A stretch of DNA of 59,374 nucleotides from Bryobacterales bacterium (GCA_026954325.1 JAIXKK010000116.1:1-59374), one strand, 5' to 3'. Shown: positions 7,781-18,474, counted from the stretch's first letter. Notes: a model not told the origin generated them from the letters alone. A program made the numbers and translations.

Positions 7781-9016
7781 ATGAGTTCCAATTCCGTAAC
7801 AATGCATTTCCACGAGATCGTGGAGGCCGAAGGCCATCTCATCGACTCCCACATCATGGAGCAGATTTTCGACTCCGTGGTGGAATGCCAGGGCCGTTTC
7901 GAGGTGCAGCACTTCCACATCGGACGAACCAATAGCGATCCGTCGCGTCTGCGCCTGAAGGTGGAAGCCCCATCTTCGGAACTGATGCACCAGATGCTGG
8001 CGCAGTTACTGGGACTCGGCTGTTCGCCGGTGGATGGAGGCGACGCGGAAGTGAAGGCCGTCGAGCGGGATTGCTGCGCGCCGGAGGATTTTTACTCCAC
8101 CACCAACCACCGCACCATGGTTCGCTGGAATAGCGAATGGATGGACGTGGAGCGGCAGCGCATGGATGCCACGATCGTCATCGAAGACGGACATGCGTTC
8201 TGCCGCCGTCTTCGCGACCTGCGGCGTGGGAATCGAGTCGTGGTGGGAATGCGCGGCATTCGCGTCATGCCCGAATCGAAAGAACGCGACCGCATGCAGT
8301 TCGCCTTCATGAGCAACGGCATCTCATCGGAGCGGCAGGTGGACACAGCGGTACGGCAAACGGCGGCTCTGATGCGGCAGGCGTTGGCCAATCAACAGCG
8401 GATCGTCGTCGTGGCGGGTCCGGTGGTGATTCACACGGGCGGCACGGCCCCGCTGGCTACGCTGATCCGCCACGGATGGGTGCAGGCTCTGCTCGCCGGG
8501 AATGCTCTCGGCGTGCACGACATGGAGGCGGCGCTGCTCGGTACGTCGCTCGGCGTGCGCACCGCCGACGGCAGGCTGGAAGAGCACGGCCACCGCAACC
8601 ACATGCGCGCCATCAACGCCATCTATCACGCCGGCGGCATTCGCGCCGCCGTGGAAAGCGGTAAGCTCAACTCTGGCGTGATGTACGAATGCGTCAAGTC
8701 GAACGTGCCGTTCGTGCTCGCCGGAAGCCTGCGCGATGACGGGCCCCTTCCCGACACCATTACCGACATGAACGCCGCGCAGGACGCCTACGCCGAACAA
8801 CTGCGCGGCGCTGGCCTGGTGCTGTGCCTCGGCTCGATGCTTCATTCCATCGCCACCGGTAACATGTGCCCAAGTTGGGTAAAACTGGTGTGCGTGGATA
8901 TCAACCCCGCTGTCGTGACGAAGGTAAGCGACCGCGGAACGGGACAGGCCGTGGGGGTGGTGACGGATGTGGGTATGTTCCTCGACATGCTGGCCCGCAC
9001 GCTGGTGAATCCATGA
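7781..9016 (+). CDS. COG1915/TIGR00300 protein (LOR/SDH domain), ornithine cyclodeaminase-like
   Basis: A 411-residue protein of the TIGR00300 family. The N-terminal part (residues about 8-100) is the LOR/SDH domain, and the C-terminal part is the NAD-binding Rossmann-like half (TAPLATLIRHGWVQALLAGN, then LCLGSMLHSIATGNMCPSW). Related domains in archaea and in cyanobacterial AgrE/ArgZ convert ornithine to proline with release of ammonia; that role is an inference here. ATG 7781 is used, with ATG 7802 as an alternative. The only good Shine-Dalgarno (AAGGAG, 7755-7760) is about 20 bases away and overlaps a short inverted repeat (7757-7773), so start choice is not settled. It overlaps queF by 4 bases. 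Confidence 0.85.
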   Translation: MSSNSVTMHFHEIVEAEGHLIDSHIMEQIFDSVVECQGRFEVQHFHIGRTNSDPSRLRLKVEAPSSELMHQMLAQLLGLGCSPVDGGDAEVKAVERDCCAPEDFYSTTNHRTMVRWNSEWMDVERQRMDATIVIEDGHAFCRRLRDLRRGNRVVVGMRGIRVMPESKERDRMQFAFMSNGISSERQVDTAVRQTAALMRQALANQQRIVVVAGPVVIHTGGTAPLATLIRHGWVQALLAGNALGVHDMEAALLGTSLGVRTADGRLEEHGHRNHMRAINAIYHAGGIRAAVESGKLNSGVMYECVKSNVPFVLAGSLRDDGPLPDTITDMNAAQDAYAEQLRGAGLVLCLGSMLHSIATGNMCPSWVKLVCVDINPAVVTKVSDRGTGQAVGVVTDVGMFLDMLARTLVNP

Positions 9017-9420
9017 AGAACGGACGCGAATACACGGACGAACACGCATCGGCGGGCGTTCACGCCGAACTGCCGGAGATTGAGACGTGGCCCAACCAAT
9101 ATCCGCATTCGGGCTATGAGATCGAAATCTCCGTCCCCGAATTCACTTCGGTCTGCCCGAAAACGGGATTGCCCGACGCCGGGACATTGACCCTGCGCTA
9201 TGTCCCCGATAAGAAATGCCTGGAATTGAAATCGCTGAAGATGTACGCGCTGGCGTATCGCAACCTGGGCATCTTTCAGGAAAACATTGTCAACCGCTTT
9301 CTCGATGACGTGGTAAGAGCCTGCCGTCCGGTGAGCGCCACGGTGACCGGCGATTTCATGCCCCGGGGCGGCATTTATTCGAAGATCACAGCCTCGTGGA
9401 GCCGCAAGCGTGGCCGCTGA
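9013..9420 (+). CDS. queF: NADPH-dependent 7-cyano-7-deazaguanine reductase
   Basis: Reduces preQ0 to preQ1, the last step before insertion of the base into tRNA for queuosine. The 135-residue length fits the short type I QueF. The catalytic Cys48 lies in TSVCPKTG, Asp55 follows in GLPDAG, and the signature ELKSLKMYALAYRN and GDFMPRGGIY are intact. The start ATG overlaps the TGA of the preceding gene (ATGA), indicating translational coupling. The other queuosine genes (queC, queD, queE) are not in this window. Confidence 0.96.
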   Translation: MKNGREYTDEHASAGVHAELPEIETWPNQYPHSGYEIEISVPEFTSVCPKTGLPDAGTLTLRYVPDKKCLELKSLKMYALAYRNLGIFQENIVNRFLDDVVRACRPVSATVTGDFMPRGGIYSKITASWSRKRGR

Positions 9421-10840
9421 CGAAGCACGGGAACTGGAAATCGCCGCGGTACTCCGCGAAGTACGGGAGCGGGTCCGCGCGCGCTACCCGGAAAACACCG
9501 GCGGCGCAAACGCCATTCCCCTCGCTGACCTGATGCCGGTCGCCCATGCGCGCGACCGCGCCGAAGCCAAGGTGGCCTCCATCGGCAGCGTAAATCCGCG
9601 GCCGCCGGGCCTGGCCAACAAAGTCATCCAAACCTGCAAGCGCACGGTCGCGCGAACACTTCAGTGGTTTGTCCGGGACCAGATCGAGTTCAACCGCGCA
9701 AGCCTTGATTGCGTGCAGTCCCTGCTCGAAGCCCTCAACGAAACCAATCGCGCCATCCAGTCGCTGGCCGCGCGGCTTGAAAAACGTCTCGATCAGGCGG
9801 AGCGCAAAGCGGATGAACTCACCACCGAGGCGCGGGAACTCAAGGATGTGCGCGGGCACTGGTCCCAATGGCGTCAGGAATGGGAGCGGAAGCTGTCCGT
9901 CAACGAAATCCAGTTCCTGCGCGGCGTGGCTGACCTTCAGACCGGATTCAGCCACCGCGCGATGCTCATGGAGGGCACGTTCCGCGACCTCAACGCTACC
10001 CAGCACAAGGATTTCACCGCCGCTCTGGACAAAGCGCGGATCGAGATTCAGGAGCGCCTCTGGGCGGATCTCGACAGGATTCGTACGCAGTATGAGCGCC
10101 TCATCCATAACGAACTGCGCGTAATGCGGCAGCGCGTCTCGGCAACGGCGCCATTGCCGGGCTTCGCGCCTTCTCCCGGCGCCTCGGGCATCCGGTTCGA
10201 AGAACCGCCGGTCGACTATCTGCGGTTCGCCGACCGGTTCCGCGGAACCGAAGAGTACGTACGGAACCGGCAGAAGCGCTATCTGCGTCATTTCGAAGGG
10301 TGCGCCGAGGTGCTGGATCTCGGCTGCGGACGCGGCGAGTTCCTCGAATGCCTGCGCGAGGCGGGCATGCTGGTGAAAGGGATCGACTCGAATGCCGAAC
10401 TGGCGGCGTTGTGCCGTTCGAAGGGACTCTACGCCGAGCAGGCGGACCTGTTTCACTATCTCGGCGAACTCGATGAAGCCTCGCTCGATGGCATTTTCTG
10501 CTGTCAGGTGGTGGAACATCTGCCGCCGGGCCGGGTACCGGAACTGATCAGCCTCTCCGCGGCGGCGCTGCGTCCGGGGGGAAAGATCGTCATCGAAACC
10601 CCGAATCCGGAATGTCTCGCCATCTTCGCGTCGCACTTCTACCTGGACCCCACCCACCGCCACCCTGTCCCCGCGGCGCTGCTTGCGTTTTACCTTGAAG
10701 AATGCGGCTTCGGCAGGATCACCGTCGAATACCTCAGCCCCGCGGAGGAGTCGATGCCGTCCCTGGGCGAAATTCCCGAATCATTCCGCCGCGCCTTCTT
10801 CGGAGGGCTCGATTACGCTATCACGGCAACACGTCTCTGA
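9410..10840 (+). CDS. Methyltransferase with long N-terminal coiled coil
   Basis: A 476-residue protein. Residues about 90-230 are rich in Glu, Arg and Lys heptads (EALNETNRAIQSLAARLEKR onwards) and are predicted coiled coil. From about residue 290 a class I methyltransferase domain follows, with VLDLGCGRGEFLECL, a motif VVEHLPPG and PGGKIVIETPNP. It starts with GTG at 9410 inside the end of queF (11-base overlap). Coiled-coil plus methyltransferase proteins of this kind often act on surface polysaccharides, with the coiled coil acting as a scaffold, but the substrate here is unknown. The gene ends 12 bases before the glucosidase start. Confidence 0.85.
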   Translation: MAADEARELEIAAVLREVRERVRARYPENTGGANAIPLADLMPVAHARDRAEAKVASIGSVNPRPPGLANKVIQTCKRTVARTLQWFVRDQIEFNRASLDCVQSLLEALNETNRAIQSLAARLEKRLDQAERKADELTTEARELKDVRGHWSQWRQEWERKLSVNEIQFLRGVADLQTGFSHRAMLMEGTFRDLNATQHKDFTAALDKARIEIQERLWADLDRIRTQYERLIHNELRVMRQRVSATAPLPGFAPSPGASGIRFEEPPVDYLRFADRFRGTEEYVRNRQKRYLRHFEGCAEVLDLGCGRGEFLECLREAGMLVKGIDSNAELAALCRSKGLYAEQADLFHYLGELDEASLDGIFCCQVVEHLPPGRVPELISLSAAALRPGGKIVIETPNPECLAIFASHFYLDPTHRHPVPAALLAFYLEECGFGRITVEYLSPAEESMPSLGEIPESFRRAFFGGLDYAITATRL

Positions 10841-10852
10841 TTTCCCGCAACT

Positions 10853-13471
10853 ATGTCAGCCGAAAGCCAACGCATCATCGAAGCCGGATCGAGAAAGCGG
10901 CACTGGCGCCGCTGGGGGCCGTACTTGAGCGAACGCCAGTGGGGCACGGTGAGAGAAGATTACAGCCCGCGCGGCGCCGCCTGGGATTATTTTCCTCACG
11001 AACAGGCGCGCATGCGAGCCTACCGCTGGGGGGAAGACGGGCTGTGCGGCATTTCGGATAACCATCAGCGTCTGTGTTTCGCCCTGGCGTTGTGGAACGA
11101 ACGCGACCCGATTCTGAAGGAACGCCTGTTCGGCCTCACCGGGGAGGAAGGCAACCACGGCGAAGACTGCAAGGAATACTACTACTACCTGGACTCCACT
11201 CCCACGCACTCCTACATGAAGTGCCTCTACAAGTATCCGCAGGCGGAATATCCCTATGCGCGCCTGGTGCGCCATGGCCGGGATTGCCATCAGCCCGAGT
11301 TGGAACTGGCCGATACCGGCGTCTTCGACGGCGACCGCTATTGGGGCGTGCTGGTGGAATACGCAAAGGCGGATGTCAATGATCTGTTCGTCCGCATCCG
11401 AGTGGTGAACCGCGGCCCCGATCCCGCCGTCCTTCACGTCCTGCCCACTCTCTGGTTCCGCAATGTGTGGAGTTGGGGCGCGGCGCAGACAAAGCCGTGT
11501 CTTTGGCAGGTGGACGCCAATGTGATCGAAACGGAAGAAGCTTCCCTGGGCCGCTACCTGCTGACCTTCGATGGCCGCCCCACGCTGCTCTTCACGGAGA
11601 ACGACACCAACACCGAAAAACTCTACGGCTATGCCGCGGAGCGGAGGTTGTACAAGGACGGCTTCCACGATTACCTCATTCACGGACGGGAGGACGCCGT
11701 AAGCGCCGATCTCAGCGGAACCAAGGCTTGCGGCCTCTACCGCCTGGAAGTGGAGGGAGGAGGGCAGCGGGTACTCCGGCTCCGGCTGTGCTCGAAGGAT
11801 TCTCCGGCGCTGCCGTGCGATCAAACCATCGCCCAGCGTCTGCGCGAGGCGGATGAATTCTACGCCTCCTTCCAGCCCGCCCATCTTTCCCGCGACGGCA
11901 AGGCCGTCCAGCGGCAGGCGTTCGCCGGCATGTTGTGGAGTAAGCAATGCTATCACTACGTCATCGAAGACTGGCTCAAGGGCGATCCCGCCATGCCTCC
12001 GCCGCCGGCGGAAAGGCTCAACGGCCGCAACTCCGGCTGGCCGCACCTGTACAATGCCGACGTCATCTCCATGCCGGACAAGTGGGAATACCCGTGGTAT
12101 GCGGCGTGGGATCTGGCCTTCCACATGATCCCCTTCTCGCTCGTGGATCCCGAATTCGCCAAGAGTCAGCTCGCTTTGTTCCTGCGCGAATGGTACATGC
12201 ACCCGAACGGACAACTCCCGGCCTATGAATGGGCGCTCAGCGACGTCAACCCGCCCGTCCATGCCTGGGCATGCTGGCGCGTGTACAAGATCGACGGGAA
12301 GCTCCAGGGGCGGAAGGACACGGACTTTCTGGAGAGCGTCTTCCACAAGCTGCTGATGAATTTCACCTGGTGGGTGAACCGCAAGGACAGCGAGGGCAAC
12401 AACCTGTTCGAGGGGGGCTTTCTCGGGCTCGATAACATCGGCATGTTTGACCGCAGCAAACCCATTCCGGGGGGCGGTTTGCTCGAGCAATCCGACGGCA
12501 CCAGTTGGATGGCGATGTATTGCCTCAACATGCTGAAGATCGCCCTCGAACTGGCGCTGATCAAACCGGCCTACGAGGACATCGCCAGTAAATTCTTCGA
12601 ACACTTCCTGCACATTGCCGGCGCCATGAACAAACTGGACGACAGCAGCCTGTGGAACGAAGAGGACGGCTTCTATTACGACTATCTGAAAATTCCATGC
12701 AAAGACGGGGTCATGCGGCGCATTCCCGCCAAAATCCGTTCCATGGTCGGATTGATCCCTTTGTTCGCGGTTGACACCATCGAGCCTGCCATCATTGAAC
12801 AACTTCCGGGGTTCCGCAAGCGCATGGAATGGTTCCTGGATAACCGGCCGGATCTGTGCCGGAACATCGCTTCCATGACCCGCGAGGGGCTCGCGGAAAG
12901 ACGCCTGCTCTCGATAGTGCCCTGGCACCGGCTGGAGCGTGTTCTGCGCACCATGCTGGACGAAAGCGAGTTCCTCAGCCCGTACGGCATCCGCTCCGTG
13001 TCCCGGTATCACAAGGACAACCCGTTCGTGCTGTGGATCGACGGGCAGAGATACAGTGTCGATTACGAGCCGGCCGAATCCACCACCGGGATGTTCGGAG
13101 GCAATTCGAACTGGCGCGGGCCCGTGTGGTTTCCCGTGAATTATCTGATGATTGAGTCGCTGCAAAAATTCAATCACTACTTCGGCGAGGAGTTCCGGGT
13201 GGAGTTCCCCACGGGCTCGGGCGAGTGGCTGCACCTGGGAGAAGTGGCCTGCGAACTTTCGCGGCGGCTCTCGCGCATCTTCCTGCGCGATTCCGAGGGA
13301 CGCCGGCCGGTGTTCGGGGGAACGGAGAAATTCCAGTCCGATCCTTACTTCCGCGACCATGTTCTGTTTTACGAATACTTCCATGGAGACAATGGCGCGG
13401 GGATAGGGGCAAGCCACCAGACGGGATGGACGGGCCTGGTGGCGAAGTTGTTGCAGCAAAGCGGGGAATAA
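10853..13471 (+). CDS. MGH1-type/GH63-like glucosidase
   Basis: An 872-residue cytoplasmic-looking (no signal peptide) glycoside hydrolase of the mannosylglycerate hydrolase-like group related to GH63. Seen are the N-terminal [18 protein letters not shown], a beta-sandwich half, then an (alpha/alpha)6 barrel region with [30 protein letters not shown] and [13 protein letters not shown], where acidic residues are placed as in the family. Such enzymes cleave alpha-glucosides or compatible-solute glycosides. It is the last gene of a four-gene run beginning at 7781. Length and motifs are standard for bacterial proteins annotated as glucosidase. Confidence 0.88.
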   Translation: MSAESQRIIEAGSRKRHWRRWGPYLSERQWGTVREDYSPRGAAWDYFPHEQARMRAYRWGEDGLCGISDNHQRLCFALALWNERDPILKERLFGLTGEEGNHGEDCKEYYYYLDSTPTHSYMKCLYKYPQAEYPYARLVRHGRDCHQPELELADTGVFDGDRYWGVLVEYAKADVNDLFVRIRVVNRGPDPAVLHVLPTLWFRNVWSWGAAQTKPCLWQVDANVIETEEASLGRYLLTFDGRPTLLFTENDTNTEKLYGYAAERRLYKDGFHDYLIHGREDAVSADLSGTKACGLYRLEVEGGGQRVLRLRLCSKDSPALPCDQTIAQRLREADEFYASFQPAHLSRDGKAVQRQAFAGMLWSKQCYHYVIEDWLKGDPAMPPPPAERLNGRNSGWPHLYNADVISMPDKWEYPWYAAWDLAFHMIPFSLVDPEFAKSQLALFLREWYMHPNGQLPAYEWALSDVNPPVHAWACWRVYKIDGKLQGRKDTDFLESVFHKLLMNFTWWVNRKDSEGNNLFEGGFLGLDNIGMFDRSKPIPGGGLLEQSDGTSWMAMYCLNMLKIALELALIKPAYEDIASKFFEHFLHIAGAMNKLDDSSLWNEEDGFYYDYLKIPCKDGVMRRIPAKIRSMVGLIPLFAVDTIEPAIIEQLPGFRKRMEWFLDNRPDLCRNIASMTREGLAERRLLSIVPWHRLERVLRTMLDESEFLSPYGIRSVSRYHKDNPFVLWIDGQRYSVDYEPAESTTGMFGGNSNWRGPVWFPVNYLMIESLQKFNHYFGEEFRVEFPTGSGEWLHLGEVACELSRRLSRIFLRDSEGRRPVFGGTEKFQSDPYFRDHVLFYEYFHGDNGAGIGASHQTGWTGLVAKLLQQSGE

Positions 13472-13581
13472 CGGGGCATTCGGAAGCACTCTGTAATCGC
13501 TTTGTAAGAGGCTTGCTCGAAGCACGCAAAAATCCCTCAAATCGTCGCCGTTTTCGCCGATTTGATCATAGGGGATGGACC

Positions 13582-16500
13582 GTGAACCAATGCTCGAAGT
13601 GCTTCGATGAGACGCCCTTTGCTTTTCACGAGATCGACCGGAACGGAATCCTCCGCGCCGTAAACGAAGCCGCGTGCGAACTGCTCGGCTACCCACGCGA
13701 GAGGATCATCGGACGGCATATTTGGGAGTTCGTCTTCCCCGAGTCGAGTGACGAAACCCGTGAGGCGGTGCGGGAGAAACTGTCCGGCGCCCGTCCCTTG
13801 CGGCCGTTCGAACAGGAGTTCTTGGACGGCAACGGTCGCGTCCGGGTCTTGGATGTCTACGAGTCGTTCGTCCTGGGCTCGATCGGCGAAGTGACCGGAT
13901 TGCGCTCCTACCTCGTGGATGTGACCAGGCGGAAGGCGGTGGAAAGCAGTTGGAAGTGCGGCGGCGCGGTGCTTCGTCAACTCGAGAAGATCCCTCTGGT
14001 GTGCGGGTGGGAGTGGAACCTCGAAACCGGCGAGTCGGTCTGGACCGAGGAAAACTTCCGGCTCACCGGTCTCGACAAGACGGAACCGATGTCGTTGCAG
14101 CGGTTCCAGCAGATGGTGCATCCCGAGGACCGCGGCATGTTCCTCCAGCAGGTGGAAAGAGCGGCGCGCCGGGAGGGCTCGTATGATTTTGAATTCCGAT
14201 TGGTCAGGCATGACGGCGCCTTGCGAATCTGCCGCGCGCGGGGGACGGCCGCGCAAAGCTCGCCCGGTCACCGGCGCCTGATCGGAATCACCGAGGACGT
14301 CACGGACAAGAAGGACGTTTCCCGGGCGCTGCGTACCGTGACGCAATCGCTCGAGACGGAACGGGAGATTCTGAGGATGTTGACAACCGGAGCGGCCCTC
14401 GATGATGTGCTGGAGGCCATTACCGGAAACGTGGAGAAAATGTGGCCGGAGACCAGCGTCTCCATTCAACTGCTGGATCAAAGCCGCAGGCGCTTCAACC
14501 TCGCGCGGGCGCCCAGCCTGCTTCCCGGCGCCGCCTCGGATTGGAACGCGTTGCCCATTGGGCCGAACAACGGCTCGGCCGCGGCCGCCGCGTTTTTCAA
14601 CCGGCCGGTACTCTGCGGGCGGATCAGCCACGATCCGGCGTGGGCGGAGGCGCGAAGCGTGGCGCTGCGGACTGGAATGCAGGCCTCATGGTCCATTCCC
14701 ATCCGGGACCGCGGGCGGAAGGTCCTTGGAGTTCTGACGGTATTCCACCGCGAACCGCGGTTGGCGGAGGTCGAGGAACTGAAGGCGGTGGAGGCGCTGG
14801 CGGAACTGGCCGGTTTGGCCACGGAACGCCACCGCGGAGATGAAGCGCTCAACAAGAGCAACCGGCTGTTTGAGGCGTTGGCGCGGAATGCTCCCGTTGG
14901 AATCTACCTCACGGACCCGCGCGGGAACGTCTTGTTCCTGAACGGGCATTGGAGCCGGATGACCGGGCTCAGCCCGGAGGAAGCCAGGGGGACGCGATGG
15001 GAGCGCGCGCTTCATCCGGAGGACCGTACGCGCGTGCTGAAGCGATGGGTTCGTTCCGTGGAAGCGGGCGAGGAATTCGCCATGGAGTACCGTTATCGCA
15101 CCCGGCAGGGTAAAGACCTCTGGGTATCCGGCCGGGCGGTGGCGCTGCGGGACGAGAGTGGAGCGCTGACCGGTTTCATCGGCACGGTCGTGGACATCAC
15201 GGCCGCCAAACAGGTGGAAGAGGCGTTACGCGCCAGCGAGCGTCAACTTCGCACGCTGGTGGAACACCTCCCCGCCGGCGCCGTGTACCGCAAGGGTGAC
15301 TCTCTCCTGCTGAACAAGGCTGTCGAGGAATTGACCGGCTACCGGCGGGAGGAAATCAGCACCGTGGACGATTGGTTCCGCCTCGTCGGCGGGGGCAAGG
15401 AAGAACAGGTTCGCTATGAACAGGCCCGCGCGGCAGGTTTTCCCGCATCGCACCCGGTGACGCGCTACCGCAAGGATGGAGAAGCCCGTCTTTTTGAGAT
15501 CACGTATTACCGCGGCGAAGAAGATGAAGTATGGCTGCTGCGGGATGTCACGCAACGGATGGAAATGGAGCGTGCCCTCAGAGAGGGACAGGTCCGTTTT
15601 GAACTGGCGGTTCGCGGAACCAGTGACGGCTTGTGGGATTGGGACATGCGGAAGCGCTCCATGTATTGTTCTCCGCGCCTGATGGAGTTGTTGGGGCATG
15701 AGGGAAAGAGCATCGATGCGCCGGAGGATTTCTTCGAACAACGCGTCCATCCCTCCGATGCCGGCGCCGTGAAGGCAGCGCTGGCGCGGCACTTGGCCGA
15801 ACGGGTTCCTTATGACATCGAATGCCGTTTGCGGATGCGGAACGGCGGCTACGGGTGGTTTCACCTGCGCGGATTGGCGGTGTGGAATGAGGAAGGTCAA
15901 CCCACCCGCATGGCGGGCTCCATCAGCGGCATCACTGCCCGCAAGCAAGCCGAACAGGAACAAAAGGCGCTGGTGGAACAACTCAGAATCGCCCGGCAGA
16001 ACGCGGAATCAGCGGCGCGGGCCAAGAGCGAGTTCCTGGCGCACATGAGCCACGAGATCCGCACCCCGATGCACGGCGTCATCGGCATGGCGGGGCTGCT
16101 GCTCGACACGGATCTCAATTCCGAACAGCGCGAATACGCCGAAACCGTATGCCATTCGGCCGAAGCGCTCCTCGCCATTCTCAACGACATCCTCGACATC
16201 TCGAAGATCGAAGCGGGGAAACTCACCCTCGAGAGTCTTCCCACCGATGTCGAATCCACGGTCTGTGAAGTAATGAGCCTCCTTGGCAGGGCCGCCCGTG
16301 AGAAGAACCTCGAACTCATTTCCGGCTTCTCCCCGGATACTCCGGAAACCGTCCTCTGCGACCCCGCCAGGCTCCGGCAAATCCTTCTGAACCTGGTCGG
16401 CAACGCCGTGAAGTTCACCGAAAGGGGGCACGTTCTTGTAAATTGTTGGGTCGGTTCCCGTAACGGAAATCGCGCTGAGTTGCGTTTCACAGTCCAGGAC

Positions 16501-17571
16501 ACGGGCATCGGCATCCCCAAAGAGAAGCAAAACGCGCTGTTCGAGCAGTTCGTACAGGCTGACACCTCAACCACGAGGAAATACGGGGGTACGGGACTCG
16601 GTTTGACTATCTGCCGCCGGCTGCTTGGCCTGATGGGCGGCGCCATTGAAATCGAAAGCGAGCCGGAAACGGGTTCGAAATTCACGTTTCGGCTGCCGGT
16701 AGGCATTCCTCCTCTTTCACAGCCGCTGGTCCGCCCAGCCATTAAGCAGGTGTTCGGGGACAATCGGGTGTTGGTGATCAGTTCGCTACCCGCGCTACGC
16801 CACAACCTCGCCGCCATGCTCTCCGGCGCCGGCCTGCTGGTGGATGACATCGGACCGCCTCTCGCCTTGGCGGACCTGACCCGTAATGGCTCGTCCCCGC
16901 CGGATGTGGCGATCGTGGATCACTCCCGGGAGATGAATCCTTTCGAGGCATGCCAGGTCGTGAAGAGCATGAGCGAGGCCGCTGCGCCGAAGATCATCGT
17001 GCTGACCGGCTGGAGACGCCGGGCGGACCGTCTGCTGCTCGAGGCGGCGGGCGCTTCGAGAGTGATCAACAAGCCGTTGCGCCCGCGCGATCTGCTGGCG
17101 GCGGTGTTGGAATGTCTGGGCGCACCCTTGGAAACGCCCTTGGAAACGGACCCCAGACCCGAAGCCTCTCCCGGCAAACTCGTCCGGCTGCGCGTTCTGG
17201 TGGCGGAAGACAACCTTGTCAATCAGAGACTCGCCATACGCTTCCTCGAAAAGGAAGGCTGCATCGTGGATCTGGCCCCCAGCGGAACGGATGTCATCCG
17301 CATTTGGGAGCGTACGGCCCATGACGTGATCCTCATGGATTGCCACATGCCCGAGATGGATGGCTACGAGGCGACACGGGAGATCCGCCGGCGCGAACGG
17401 GAACAGGGCCGCCCGCGCGTCCCGATTGTCGCAATGACGGCAAATGCCCTCGATGGCGATCGTGAGCGCTGCATCCAGGTCGGCATGGACGATTTCCTCT
17501 CCAAGCCCGTTCAAATCGAACATCTGCGCAGGACATTGCTGCGCTGGTCGCCAAGCCCCGCGCTGGCTTGA
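13582..17571 (+). CDS. Multi-PAS/GAF hybrid sensor histidine kinase with two receiver domains
   Basis: A 1329-residue soluble sensor kinase. Order by approximate residue: PAS 5-115, PAS 135-245, GAF 260-410, PAS 430-550, PAS 553-665, PAS 672-790, HisKA with phospho-His824 in FLAHMSHEIRTPMHG, HATPase with DTGIGIP and GTGLGLTI, receiver 1 (about 1055-1170), receiver 2 (about 1195-1320) with phospho-Asp1253 in DVILMDCHMPEMDGYEA. Receiver 1 keeps Asp1113 and a Lys (NKPLRP) but lacks the acidic pair at its start (VLVISS), so it is probably degenerate. I start at GTG 13582, which follows AGGGGAT; an upstream extension overlaps the glucosidase gene and looks non-coding. No membrane helices are seen, so the signal is internal. 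Confidence 0.92.
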   Translation: MNQCSKCFDETPFAFHEIDRNGILRAVNEAACELLGYPRERIIGRHIWEFVFPESSDETREAVREKLSGARPLRPFEQEFLDGNGRVRVLDVYESFVLGSIGEVTGLRSYLVDVTRRKAVESSWKCGGAVLRQLEKIPLVCGWEWNLETGESVWTEENFRLTGLDKTEPMSLQRFQQMVHPEDRGMFLQQVERAARREGSYDFEFRLVRHDGALRICRARGTAAQSSPGHRRLIGITEDVTDKKDVSRALRTVTQSLETEREILRMLTTGAALDDVLEAITGNVEKMWPETSVSIQLLDQSRRRFNLARAPSLLPGAASDWNALPIGPNNGSAAAAAFFNRPVLCGRISHDPAWAEARSVALRTGMQASWSIPIRDRGRKVLGVLTVFHREPRLAEVEELKAVEALAELAGLATERHRGDEALNKSNRLFEALARNAPVGIYLTDPRGNVLFLNGHWSRMTGLSPEEARGTRWERALHPEDRTRVLKRWVRSVEAGEEFAMEYRYRTRQGKDLWVSGRAVALRDESGALTGFIGTVVDITAAKQVEEALRASERQLRTLVEHLPAGAVYRKGDSLLLNKAVEELTGYRREEISTVDDWFRLVGGGKEEQVRYEQARAAGFPASHPVTRYRKDGEARLFEITYYRGEEDEVWLLRDVTQRMEMERALREGQVRFELAVRGTSDGLWDWDMRKRSMYCSPRLMELLGHEGKSIDAPEDFFEQRVHPSDAGAVKAALARHLAERVPYDIECRLRMRNGGYGWFHLRGLAVWNEEGQPTRMAGSISGITARKQAEQEQKALVEQLRIARQNAESAARAKSEFLAHMSHEIRTPMHGVIGMAGLLLDTDLNSEQREYAETVCHSAEALLAILNDILDISKIEAGKLTLESLPTDVESTVCEVMSLLGRAAREKNLELISGFSPDTPETVLCDPARLRQILLNLVGNAVKFTERGHVLVNCWVGSRNGNRAELRFTVQDTGIGIPKEKQNALFEQFVQADTSTTRKYGGTGLGLTICRRLLGLMGGAIEIESEPETGSKFTFRLPVGIPPLSQPLVRPAIKQVFGDNRVLVISSLPALRHNLAAMLSGAGLLVDDIGPPLALADLTRNGSSPPDVAIVDHSREMNPFEACQVVKSMSEAAAPKIIVLTGWRRRADRLLLEAAGASRVINKPLRPRDLLAAVLECLGAPLETPLETDPRPEASPGKLVRLRVLVAEDNLVNQRLAIRFLEKEGCIVDLAPSGTDVIRIWERTAHDVILMDCHMPEMDGYEATREIRRREREQGRPRVPIVAMTANALDGDRERCIQVGMDDFLSKPVQIEHLRRTLLRWSPSPALA

Positions 17572-17577
17572 AACTCG

Positions 17578-18474
17578 TCAGAACTCGGCTTCCTCCGGAG
17601 AGGAAACCGCGGCCAGCAGACGCGCGGTTATCGATGCGTCACCCGAGCGCACCGCCACGTCTCCGAGCGACAGGATGCCAACAGGTTGTTCCACCCTGTT
17701 CACGGCAATCAGACGCCGGATTTTCAGATTCTCCATGATCCAGGCCGCGTCCGCTTCCGCCGCGTCCTCGGGGCAACTCACCACTCCCGCGGTCATGACT
17801 TCACTCACGCGCGTGCACCCGCAGTCGAGACCATCCGCGCAGGCTCGCAGGACAATGTCGCGATCCGTAAGCATCCCCACCACCGTACCCCCGCCGTTCA
17901 CTACCGCAAGCGCGCCGATATCCAGCGTTCGCATCAGCGCGGAGGCGTTCTGCACCGTGTCGCCGGGACAAACAGTGACAACCACTGGCGTCATGAGATC
18001 GCGCACCCTGAGACAACCGTGTCCAGGTCTGGGGAGTCTGACATCGCGGAATGCCGCTCTGCTCTTCATCCATTCCCAGTCAAGCAGTTCCGGATGGGCC
18101 GCATATTCGCCGGAATCAGCCACCACCTTCTCAATATAGGAACGATTCAGCCTGACGTGCCACTGCGGGTCAGCCAGCGTCTCCGGCACCCGTTCAAACT
18201 CCCCCGCCGACAGGCGCATGACCGCCTCGCCTCCGCTCCGTCCGGATTCGCCATCGTAAAGCGAAAAGCTCACCTGCCGGTTCCCGATCAGCCGCTCGAA
18301 AATCAGGAAGATCTGGCGATACGGAAACATGTCGCGCTCGGCAGCCAGCACCCGGTAGTTGATGTCGAGAAAGGCCGTTAACAACTCAACGGCTTCCTTT
18401 GTCAATATTTCGGCCACGGACCCCCCAGTCCTGGGCTTTCTGTTGACTCTCCTCCGGAGTTTTCGTTTCATCAT
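17578..18474 (-). CDS. Protein with unknown N-terminal domain and a CBS pair
   Basis: About 298 residues starting at ATGATG (18474). The first 165 residues have no motif I recognise. The C-terminal part is a tandem CBS module (VRDLMTPVVVTVCPGDTVQNA, GMLTDRDIVLR, then VSEVMTAGVVSCPEDA and GILSLGDVAVRS), a unit that usually binds adenine nucleotides and regulates the attached domain. It ends 6 bases from the convergent stop of the hybrid kinase gene and its start is 68 bases from the divergent sigma-factor gene. A longer reading to 18561 would run into that sigma gene and is less likely. Confidence 0.78.
   Translation of the reverse strand: MMKRKLRRRVNRKPRTGGSVAEILTKEAVELLTAFLDINYRVLAAERDMFPYRQIFLIFERLIGNRQVSFSLYDGESGRSGGEAVMRLSAGEFERVPETLADPQWHVRLNRSYIEKVVADSGEYAAHPELLDWEWMKSRAAFRDVRLPRPGHGCLRVRDLMTPVVVTVCPGDTVQNASALMRTLDIGALAVVNGGGTVVGMLTDRDIVLRACADGLDCGCTRVSEVMTAGVVSCPEDAAEADAAWIMENLKIRRLIAVNRVEQPVGILSLGDVAVRSGDASITARLLAAVSSPEEAEF

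Noticed and set aside
8324..9049. His-rich minus-strand frame opposite the COG1915 gene
   Set aside because: No start signal or domain; the plus-strand protein is a full-length family member.
10856..13696. A 946-codon open frame on the minus strand opposite the glucosidase
   Set aside because: It mirrors the glucosidase codons, has no domain, and the plus-strand protein has clear family motifs throughout.
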